Shown: positions 1 to 5,045 of the stretch, in pieces
Numbering within the stretch: the stretch's first letter is position 1
How the letters are laid out: each line of letters opens with the position of its first letter
From: SAR202 cluster bacterium
GTDB taxonomy: Bacteria > Chloroflexota > Dehalococcoidia > UBA3495
Length of the DNA stretch: 5,045 bases
Reading direction: 5' to 3'
Assembly: GCA_009392075.1 (NCBI GenBank)
Contig: VFHG01000159.1
Coordinates: forward strand, 1-5,045
Notes under the pieces: model-generated
Database searches by the model: none
Seen by the model: the letters and a program-made list of their open reading frames with translations, nothing else
What the model was told of the DNA's origin: nothing
Program-made: the position numbers and the translations under genes

Positions 1-860
1 GGTCTGGTCTTCGACCCCAAATTCAATGCCAACGGCCACTTCTACGTTTACTACTCTGCCGCCGGCCCGCACTGGTCGGCGGCCTCGCGATTTACCCAGC
101 GCGATGGTGTGGCGGTGCCGGAAAATAAGTTGGTGGTGTTTCAGGTTCCCCAGCCCTTCAGCAACCACAATGGTGGCCAGCATGCCGTCGGGCCCGAAGG
201 CATGTTGTACATCTCCCTGGGCGACGGCGGCGCGGGTTGCGACCCTCAGGGCAACGGCCAAAACCGGTCCGATCTGTTGGGAAACATCTCGCGCATCGAT
301 GTTTCGGGCCTAACTCCAGATCAGGGATACCTGGTGCCGCCCGACAACCCCTTTGCGGGCTCCACGGACGCCAGAGGCGAGATTCGAGCCTATGGGCTGA
401 GGAATCTCCTTGGAGATTCACATTCGACCGGGAGAATGGCGACCTCTGGGCCGGAGACGAAGGTCAGAACAGTTTTGAAGAGGTGGATCTGGTCGTCAAA
501 GGTGGAAACTACGGCTGGAACACGCTGGAAGGCGGTCATTGCTTCTCCCCACGAACCGGATGCGACCCATCTGGCACATTACTCCCGATAATCGAGTACA
601 GCGCCAACATAAGGCTGCTCTGTGATCGGTAGGACGTTTACCGGGGCACGAAGATTCCTCGTTTGAATGGGACTTACATCTACGGCGATTACTGCTCGGG
701 AAAAGTGCACGGTTTCCGGATCGAGATCGGCGAAGCGACCGGCCACTCCCGTCTGATCGACTCCGGCCTGAATATCACATCCTTCGGCGAAAACAGCCAA
801 GGTGAAATCTATGCCCTCACCCAACGCGGCGGCATCTACCGGCTGAAAGCTGATAGCTGA
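1..860 (+). pseudogene. PQQ-type glucose/sorbosone dehydrogenase, 5'-truncated by the window and frameshifted
   Basis: This is the C-terminal part of a GSDH-family (soluble PQQ-dependent sugar dehydrogenase-like, six-bladed beta-propeller) protein, normally an exported enzyme oxidising sugars or related alcohols. Frame 1 (1-405) carries PQPFSNHNGGQ, whose His (166-168) matches the family's catalytic-base position, then GDGGAGCDPQGNGQN and AYGLRN. Homology then jumps to frame 3 at 408 (PWRFTFD, LWAGDEGQNSFEEVDLV, GGNYGWNTLEG) until about 608, to frame 1 for GCSVIG (613-630), and back to frame 3 at 633 (DVYRGTKIPRLNGTYIYGDYCSGK) up to the TGA at 858-860. The best guesses are two extra bases at 406-407, one extra at 609-612, and one lost from the G run near 631-633. 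Unrepaired, frame 1 stops at 589-591 and frame 3 at 630-632. No product could contain the whole domain, so it is called a pseudogene, but clustered sequencing or assembly errors would look the same. The N-terminus and any signal peptide lie outside the window. Confidence 0.85.
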
Positions 861-871
861 CTGCTCGATTG

Positions 872-900
872 TTGACGGGCCAGGTACGCCGTTCTATAGT
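872..900 (+). promoter_or_regulatory. Sigma70-type promoter of the three-gene operon
   Basis: TTGACG (872-877) and TATAGT (895-900) each match the -35 and -10 consensus at five of six positions and are separated by the optimal 17 bases. Transcription would start near 906-908, leaving a leader of about 50 bases before the ATG at 956. It lies in the only sizeable gap upstream of the operon, just after the sugar dehydrogenase remnant ends. No clear operator repeat is visible around it. The assignment assumes a housekeeping sigma factor of the common type. Confidence 0.6.
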
Positions 901-946
901 CCGGGGCGTCTCGCCACGGTTTCTATTCACCGGATATCAGTAATCC

Positions 947-951
947 AGGAG
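947..951 (+). promoter_or_regulatory. Ribosome binding site of the ACAD-like gene
   Basis: AGGAG lies four bases before the ATG at 956. An in-frame TAA at 941-943 rules out any start further upstream, so this site and the stop together fix the start codon. Confidence 0.7.
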
Positions 952-955
952 CGTA

Positions 956-2116
956 ATGGCCTATTTCCCATTGACCAAGCATCAGCAAGATTGGCAGGAG
1001 CGCACCAGTGAGATCGCCGCCAACGACCTGGCCCCTCATGCGGAAGAGACAGACCGGCTGGGCCAGTTCCCCACCGAATCCCTGGAGGCCTTGAGAAAAG
1101 AAGGGTTGTGGGGACTCCGGGTGCCCAAGAAGCACGGCGGACTAGGCGAAGACATGGTCACCACCTGCTTGATCGTCGAAGAGCTCTCCAAGAAGTGTCC
1201 CTCGACCGCCATGTGCTACAAGATGCACATCGAGGGAGCAGAGATCATCTCTCGCATCCCCACCGAGTACCAAGTGAAGCAATTCGTTGAACCGTTGGCC
1301 AAGGGCGAGGTGTTCATCGCCGCGCCCGGTGGCGAGTCGAATGGACCCGGCGACGACTGGACACCCGTCAGGACCGTTTCGGCGGTCACAAAGGTCCCTG
1401 GGGGTTACCAACTGGACGCGATCCGCAAGGCCTTTGTAACATCAGCCGGACACGTCACACACTTCGAATTCCAATGCCGCATCGGCGAGGAAACGCCACA
1501 AACCAGTGCCAGCAGGTTGTTCATCGAGGCCGACAAGATCGATTGGGAGATCGTGGCCCCGTGGGATGGTTTGGGCATGCGTGGGAATAGCAGCTCGCCC
1601 ATAATATTTTCCGGGTTTGTGCCTGAAGAGAACCGGCTGGGACCGGAACACACTGTCCTAGACATCGCCGATCCGTTCGTTCGCCCGGTGATTGCCCTTA
1701 CCTACGCCGCCGCTTATCTGGGGATAGCTTCGGGCGCCTTCGAGATCGCAATGGTCGAGATGCCCCGGATGTACCGCAGCGGCGCGCGCCGGATCGACAA
1801 CGTCATCAACCAACGGCGCATGGCCGAGATGGGCGCTCAGATCGAGGCGGCACGGGCCCTGATGCTGGCGGTAGCATCTTCATACGATGAGGAACGCAGC
1901 ACGTCGAACCTCCCGTACTTTCAGTCAAAAGTGACCTGCTCCGAGGCAGCGGTGCGAGTTACTCAGGACCTGATGACCGCATTCGGCGGTACTGCATTTG
2001 CAGGCAGACTGCCCTTCGAACGCTATTTCCGGGATGCCCGAGCCGGGATCGTGATGGGCATGGCCAACGACGTTGCCTACCAGAATATGATCCCGCTCAT
2101 GTTTCCCGAGGCGTGA
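956..2116 (+). CDS. Acyl-CoA dehydrogenase-family flavoprotein lacking the canonical catalytic Glu
   Basis: A 386-residue protein with the full acyl-CoA dehydrogenase fold and the usual family length. The N-terminal helical domain covers about residues 1-115, with RVPKKHGGLGEDM near 54-66. The middle beta-barrel begins at VFIAAPGGES (119-128), equivalent to the TEPxxGSD flavin/substrate region but divergent. The C-terminal FAD helical domain has the Arg-containing RSGARRID segment, FGGTAF (343-348) and RYFRDAR (to 362). In medium- and short-chain dehydrogenases the catalytic Glu lies six residues after RDAK/R; here that position is Gly368 (RDARAGIVMG). The alternative Glu site of isovaleryl/long-chain enzymes also appears to be non-acidic. 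The protein may therefore be an atypical dehydrogenase, or an ACAD-fold monooxygenase or oxidase; the substrate is not predictable. It is the first gene of an operon, 32 bases before the LLM gene. The fold is certain, the reaction is not. Confidence 0.9.
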   Translation: MAYFPLTKHQQDWQERTSEIAANDLAPHAEETDRLGQFPTESLEALRKEGLWGLRVPKKHGGLGEDMVTTCLIVEELSKKCPSTAMCYKMHIEGAEIISRIPTEYQVKQFVEPLAKGEVFIAAPGGESNGPGDDWTPVRTVSAVTKVPGGYQLDAIRKAFVTSAGHVTHFEFQCRIGEETPQTSASRLFIEADKIDWEIVAPWDGLGMRGNSSSPIIFSGFVPEENRLGPEHTVLDIADPFVRPVIALTYAAAYLGIASGAFEIAMVEMPRMYRSGARRIDNVINQRRMAEMGAQIEAARALMLAVASSYDEERSTSNLPYFQSKVTCSEAAVRVTQDLMTAFGGTAFAGRLPFERYFRDARAGIVMGMANDVAYQNMIPLMFPEA

Positions 2117-2137
2117 ACAAGACTACTGGATAAGTAT

Positions 2138-2143
2138 TTGGAG
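2138..2143 (+). promoter_or_regulatory. Ribosome binding site of the LLM oxidoreductase gene
   Basis: TTGGAG, with core GGAG at 2140-2143, lies five bases before the ATG at 2149. An in-frame TAA at 2131-2133 excludes an upstream start. Confidence 0.65.
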
Positions 2144-2148
2144 TACGA

Positions 2149-3096
2149 ATGGTCGAAAAACTGGTTGGAACAGCCGTAAACGGCAGCACCATCGCCGAGA
2201 TTCAAGCGAAGATTCAGCGGGCCGAGGAACTTGGCATCCACGCCGCCTGGATGACGACGGGCGGGGCCAGCCTGGACAGCCTGACCTGTTTCGCAGCGTC
2301 AGCGGGCCTAACCACCAAGATCAAGCTAGGCACATCAATCGTTCCTACCTACCCTCGCCACCCTTTGGTTGCCGCGCAACAGGCCCAGGTGGTGGCCCAA
2401 CTGGCGCCGGGGCGTCTTCGTTTGGGCGTAGGCCCCAGCCACCGTCCCATGATGGAATCGATGGGCATCAACTTCCACGCCCCGTTGGCCCATCTCAGGG
2501 AATACATCCAGATCCTGAAGGCTCTTCTCCAGACCGGTTCGGTCAACTTCAACGGAGAGCATTACTCGGCCCATGCGTCCATCGCCGGGCCGCTGGACAT
2601 CCAGGTCATGGGCTCGGCGCTCCGGAAAGGCTCCTTCGAGCTATGCGGGGCGGAGGCTGACGGCGCCATCAGCTGGATCTGTCCCGGGACCTACCTAAGG
2701 GATGTGGCCATCCCGGCCATGAAGAAGGGGGCCGATGAGGCGGGCCGGCCGGTCCCGCCGCTCATCGCCCATGTCCCCATCTGCGTACACGACAACCTGG
2801 ACGAGGTTAGGGCTGCCATGCGGGAGCAGTTCGGCCACCCCGGTCTGCCCTACTACCAAAACATGCTGATCGCCGCCGGTTACCCTGAGGCCAAAGAGGG
2901 CAAATGGAGTGACGCCATGATTGAGGGCGTGGCCATCCTGGGCGACGAAGAGACCGCCGCCCAAAAGATTCAAGAATTGTTGGACATGGGCGCAACCGAG
3001 ATCCTGGCTTCGCCCATCGTCGCCGGGGGCGACCGTGCAGCCTCACTGGAGCGCACAACCAAACTGCTGGCCCAAGCCGCCATTTCTGCCCGGTAG
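2149..3096 (+). CDS. LLM-class flavin-dependent oxidoreductase (probably F420- or FMN-dependent)
   Basis: A 315-residue single-domain protein of the bacterial luciferase-like monooxygenase superfamily (TIM barrel), of usual length. Family features in order are: AEELGIHAAWM in the first strand/helix unit (about 26-36); TTKIKLGTSIVPTYPRHP (55-72), resembling the F420-dependent subfamily that carries a PTYPRHP segment; LAPGRLRLGVGPSHR (85-99); MGSALRKGSFELCGAEADGAI (154-174), the late barrel strands that contact the cofactor phosphate in relatives; and a C-terminal GDEETAAQKIQELLDMGATEI segment. Members transfer hydride with F420 or use FMNH2 and O2 to oxygenate small organic molecules. F420 use is inferred from the resemblance; no F420 synthesis gene is in the window. 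It is the middle gene of the operon (gaps 32 and 24 bases), so it probably acts on the same substrate series as its neighbours. The start is fixed by the ribosome binding site and an upstream in-frame stop. Confidence 0.9.
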   Translation: MVEKLVGTAVNGSTIAEIQAKIQRAEELGIHAAWMTTGGASLDSLTCFAASAGLTTKIKLGTSIVPTYPRHPLVAAQQAQVVAQLAPGRLRLGVGPSHRPMMESMGINFHAPLAHLREYIQILKALLQTGSVNFNGEHYSAHASIAGPLDIQVMGSALRKGSFELCGAEADGAISWICPGTYLRDVAIPAMKKGADEAGRPVPPLIAHVPICVHDNLDEVRAAMREQFGHPGLPYYQNMLIAAGYPEAKEGKWSDAMIEGVAILGDEETAAQKIQELLDMGATEILASPIVAGGDRAASLERTTKLLAQAAISAR

Positions 3097-3112
3097 ATTA
3101 ATCGTTAGACAC

Positions 3113-3117
3113 GAGGA
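3113..3117 (+). promoter_or_regulatory. Ribosome binding site of the GMC oxidoreductase gene
   Basis: GAGGA lies three bases before the ATG at 3121. The in-frame TAG at 3106-3108 prevents any longer N-terminus. Confidence 0.65.
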
Positions 3118-3120
3118 AAG

Positions 3121-4683
3121 ATGAAATACGACGTTGTGATCGTGGGCGGAGGCTCGGCCGGCTGCACTCTGGCCACCCGCCTGAGCGAAGACCCCAACCG
3201 GTCGGTATTGCTCTTAGAAGCCGGCCCTGATTACCCAGACATAGATCAACTACCCGACGCGTTGAAGCTGGGCCATCGCCAGGAAGCCACCGACATCGAC
3301 TCACCGTTCAACTGGGCCTACCGTGGCCAGGGGACGCCGGAACAGAGTGTGCCCATGCAGGTGGCCCGGGGTAAGGTTATCGGCGGATCAGGCTCGGTAA
3401 ACGGCCAGGTATTCCTCCGCGGCGTGCCTGAGGACTACGACGATTGGGCTGCCGAGGGCAACGACCAGTGGAGCTACGTCAGCCTGCTGCCCTTCTTCCG
3501 CAAGCTTGAGACCGATCTGAACGTGCGAGACGACTTCCACGGGACAGACGGGCCCATCCCGGTCTGGCGTTTGCCCAGAGAAGAATTCATGCCGGTGAAC
3601 GAGGCTTTCCATCAGGCGTCCGTCGCAGCTGGGTTCCCGGAAGACCCGGACATGAACAACCCCGATTCAACCGGGACGGGCGCGTTGCCCATGAACAACC
3701 CTGGCGGCATCCGGATGAGCGCGGCGCTGTCCTACCTGAACCCCAACCGTCACAGGCTAAACCTGACCGTCAAAGCCAATGTCCTGGCACACCGGGTTGT
3801 GTTCGACGGAGACCGTGCCATAGGCGTGGAAGTAGAGAGCGGTGGCGAAAAATTCACTGTAGAGGGTTCTGAGATCATCCTCTGCGCAGGAGGCATCGCC
3901 ACTCCCCAGTTGTTACTTCTTTCAGGCGTCGGTCCCGCCGCCCACCTGGGTGAGTTGGGTATTCCGGTGGTTTATGATTTGCCGGGCGTCGGCCAGAACC
4001 TGCGCGACCACCCGTTGATCAACGTTGAGCTTGAACCTAAAGACGGCGTCAAACTGGCCACCGTGGAGCCCCGGATCCAGAGCGGCCTGCGCTATACCGC
4101 CGAGGGCTCGGACACACGCAACGATATGCAGCTCTTCCCTTCCTCGTTCACCGGACTGCGGGCCGGCGACCCGCTGCAGGGCCGCAGCCCAGACCGTCCT
4201 CAGGGAATGAGGATCACCTGCATCTTGAAGCTGGCCGATAGCGCCGGAGAATTGACTCTGAACTCGGCCGATCCCAGCGACCCACCGAACCTAAATTTCC
4301 GCTATTTCGAGAGTGAATGGGACCGGCAACGAATGCGGGAGGCCATCCAGCTATCCTTGAAATTCCTGGAGCACCCTTCTTTCGGCCCGCTGATTGAGCG
4401 CCGGCTGTCGCCCACTGACGACGATGTGGCCACTGACGATGCGATGGACGCCTGGCTGAGGCAGAACGTGGCCACCACGCAACACACCTCGGGCACCTGC
4501 AAAATGGGTCCGGATTCCGACCCCATGGCCGTGGTCGACCAGTACTGCCGCGTGCTGGGATTGCAGAACCTGCGGGTGGTTGACCTCTCGGTCTGCCCCA
4601 ACGTTGTGCGCGCCAACACCAACGCCACAGCAATCGTGATAGCAGAAAGGGCCGCCGGCTGGATCAGCTGTCGCGAGTCTTGA
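3121..4683 (+). CDS. GMC-family FAD-dependent oxidoreductase (choline dehydrogenase/alcohol oxidase-like)
   Basis: A 520-residue protein, complete and typical in length for glucose-methanol-choline oxidoreductases, which oxidise an alcohol to an aldehyde or ketone with bound FAD. The N-terminal Rossmann motif is VIVGGGSAG (6-14), with Glu33 in LLLEAGP to bind the FAD ribose. GMC signature 1 is RGKVIGGSGSVNG (83-95), followed by LRGVPEDYDDW. Signature 2 is CAGGIATPQLLLLSGVG (255-271), with Gly258 where Ala, Ser or Thr is more common. The substrate domain follows. The C-terminal block has the catalytic His455 in QHTSGTCKMG (454-463) and Asn499 in RANTNAT (497-503), a His/Asn pair as in choline and alcohol oxidases, ending in AERAAGWI. 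There is no signal peptide or membrane segment, so it is probably cytoplasmic. It is the last gene of the operon. Electron acceptor and substrate cannot be read; a mycofactocin-linked GMC enzyme is possible but no mft gene is in view. Confidence 0.93.
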   Translation: MKYDVVIVGGGSAGCTLATRLSEDPNRSVLLLEAGPDYPDIDQLPDALKLGHRQEATDIDSPFNWAYRGQGTPEQSVPMQVARGKVIGGSGSVNGQVFLRGVPEDYDDWAAEGNDQWSYVSLLPFFRKLETDLNVRDDFHGTDGPIPVWRLPREEFMPVNEAFHQASVAAGFPEDPDMNNPDSTGTGALPMNNPGGIRMSAALSYLNPNRHRLNLTVKANVLAHRVVFDGDRAIGVEVESGGEKFTVEGSEIILCAGGIATPQLLLLSGVGPAAHLGELGIPVVYDLPGVGQNLRDHPLINVELEPKDGVKLATVEPRIQSGLRYTAEGSDTRNDMQLFPSSFTGLRAGDPLQGRSPDRPQGMRITCILKLADSAGELTLNSADPSDPPNLNFRYFESEWDRQRMREAIQLSLKFLEHPSFGPLIERRLSPTDDDVATDDAMDAWLRQNVATTQHTSGTCKMGPDSDPMAVVDQYCRVLGLQNLRVVDLSVCPNVVRANTNATAIVIAERAAGWISCRES

Positions 4684-4697
4684 ATATATGCGGGCGT

Positions 4698-5045
4698 CTA
4701 GGCGACCGGAGCTTTGGGTGTGGGGGCTATCTTCCCGAAGACCTTTGGCGCCATATCGTCCTTCAACGACAGCTTGTCCGCTTGGTCTTCCCAGCCAACG
4801 CTGCGAAGCTCATCCACCCAGTGCTGTGTTACGCCTGAGGGGGTGGTGGTCAGAAATTCGGCTAGTTCCAACTCGGGGTCCTCACCACGGATGGCCTGTG
4901 CGTGGGCGAGGGTTCAATATTGGCATTTGTTGGTCGCCGATACCACTGCCGCCACCATATCACGCTCGGCACGGGACACCCCATACTCGTCGAACATCAC
5001 TGGGCCCACGTGGGCCATCAGGGTTTTCATGATGTTGGGCTTGAG
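4698..5045 (-). CDS. AhpD-like peroxidase-related protein, candidate selenoprotein (CxxU), 5' end beyond the window
   Basis: On the minus strand one frame is open from the right edge (5045) to a TAG at 4700-4698, 115 codons, interrupted only by a TGA at 4916-4914. The translation fits the carboxymuconolactone decarboxylase/AhpD fold: LKPNIMKTLMAHVGPVMF, then VSRAERDMVAAVVSATNKCQY, TGA, TLAHAQAIRGEDPE, and a C-terminal VTQHWVDELRSVGWEDQA resembling the last helices of peroxidase-related AhpD proteins. The TGA is codon 44 of the visible part, exactly at the second Cys of CxxC, and His48 falls at the conserved +4 position. Homology continues unchanged after it, so selenocysteine is the best reading. 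Asp29 lies where AhpD has the proton-relay Glu. Such proteins are cytoplasmic thiol peroxidases or disulfide reductases. The segment between His48 and the C-terminal helices seems shorter than usual. Its stop is 14 bases from the convergent GMC stop. Alternatives are a TGC/TGT-to-TGA mutation or a read error. Confidence 0.78.
4880..4911 (-). promoter_or_regulatory. Putative bacterial SECIS hairpin just downstream of the TGA
   Basis: In the mRNA sense, the arm at 4911-4901 (CCTCGCCCACG) pairs with 4889-4880 (CGTGGTGAGG) to give 10 base pairs: nine Watson-Crick and one G-U (4907/4884), with one bulged C at 4904 or an adjacent C. The 11-nt loop (4900-4890, CACAGGCCATC) holds GG at 4896-4895, which are nucleotides 21-22 counting the U of UGA as 1. 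From memory, the E. coli fdhF element has its key loop G residues at almost the same distance and also a bulged base in the stem. The hairpin lies inside coding sequence, as expected for bacterial SECIS elements. Folding was done by eye. Confidence 0.6.
4914..4916 (-). other. In-frame TGA, proposed selenocysteine codon
   Basis: The TGA (TCA on the plus strand) follows Cys41-Gln-Tyr and replaces the second redox Cys of the AhpD motif. Three other genes in the window end in TGA, so it is a normal stop in this genome and a changed genetic code cannot explain readthrough. Site-specific selenocysteine insertion is the known mechanism that fits. Confidence 0.7.

Noticed and set aside
109..591. Single frame-1 gene of 160 codons in the sugar dehydrogenase region
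   Set aside because: Only the part up to about 405 matches the family; after that the family sequence continues in another frame, so the rest is out-of-frame translation.
861..955. Possible terminator hairpin or small RNA between the sugar dehydrogenase remnant and the operon
   Set aside because: Only a very short inverted repeat (AGCT-GAT-AGCT, at the end of the dehydrogenase) is visible, with no GC-rich stem or T run. The gap is explained by the promoter and ribosome binding site.
4214..4633. Long minus-strand open frames (139 and 108 codons) inside the GMC gene
   Set aside because: They lie opposite strongly motif-supported GMC coding sequence and show Arg/Trp/Ser-rich composition typical of antisense frames in GC-rich DNA.
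4914..4916. Alternative genetic code (TGA read as Trp or Gly) to explain the in-frame TGA
   Set aside because: The sugar dehydrogenase remnant, the ACAD gene and the GMC gene all end in TGA at family-typical C-termini, and Trp is encoded by TGG throughout, so TGA is a stop here.
4688..5032. Plus-strand open frame of 114 codons after the GMC gene
   Set aside because: Its translation is low-complexity and rich in Arg, Pro and Ser with no recognisable motif. It lies opposite the AhpD-like frame, which does show family motifs, so it is a shadow of that gene.
1..5045. CRISPR arrays, tRNA or rRNA genes, insertion-sequence ends, direct repeats
   Set aside because: Reading both strands showed no repeated spacer pattern, tRNA-like cloverleaf, transposase motif or paired terminal repeats.

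Overview
The window (about 60% G+C by eye) looks like a piece of a free-living environmental bacterium carrying many flavin-linked oxidoreductases. A luciferase-like (LLM) flavin enzyme beside an acyl-CoA dehydrogenase-like protein and a GMC oxidoreductase would suit Chloroflexota of the SAR202/Dehalococcoidia type, or an actinobacterium. This placement is inference from gene content and was not tested by phylogeny. TGA is an ordinary stop here: the sugar dehydrogenase remnant, the ACAD and the GMC gene all end in TGA.

Layout. (1) 1-860, plus strand: the 3' part of a PQQ-type glucose/sorbosone dehydrogenase, recognisable throughout but broken by at least three reading-frame changes (near 406, 609-612 and 631), so a pseudogene or a badly read stretch. 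(2) 861-955: a short gap with a near-consensus sigma70-type promoter (TTGACG, 17 bases, TATAGT) and a ribosome binding site. (3) 956-4683, plus strand: a tight three-gene operon (gaps of 32 and 24 bases) encoding an acyl-CoA dehydrogenase-fold flavoprotein without the usual catalytic glutamate, an LLM-class (probably F420- or FMN-dependent) oxidoreductase, and a GMC-family FAD alcohol/polyol oxidoreductase. Three different redox enzymes in one transcript suggest a catabolic route for an organic substrate that the sequence does not identify. (4) 4698-5045, minus strand, convergent with the operon and running off the right edge: an AhpD-like / carboxymuconolactone-decarboxylase-fold peroxidase-related protein.

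The most interesting signal is in that last gene. Its frame is open across the window edge to a TAG at 4698-4700, except for one TGA at 4914-4916. That TGA sits exactly where AhpD proteins have the second cysteine of the redox motif CxxC, followed at +4 by the conserved histidine (C-Q-Y-TGA-T-L-A-H). Immediately downstream the mRNA can form a 10-bp stem with one bulged C and an 11-nt loop containing GG, placed like a bacterial SECIS element. The simplest reading is a selenocysteine-containing (CxxU) AhpD-like selenoprotein, which standard gene callers would split or miss. A nonsense mutation or a sequencing error remains possible, particularly as the left end of the window contains frame errors.
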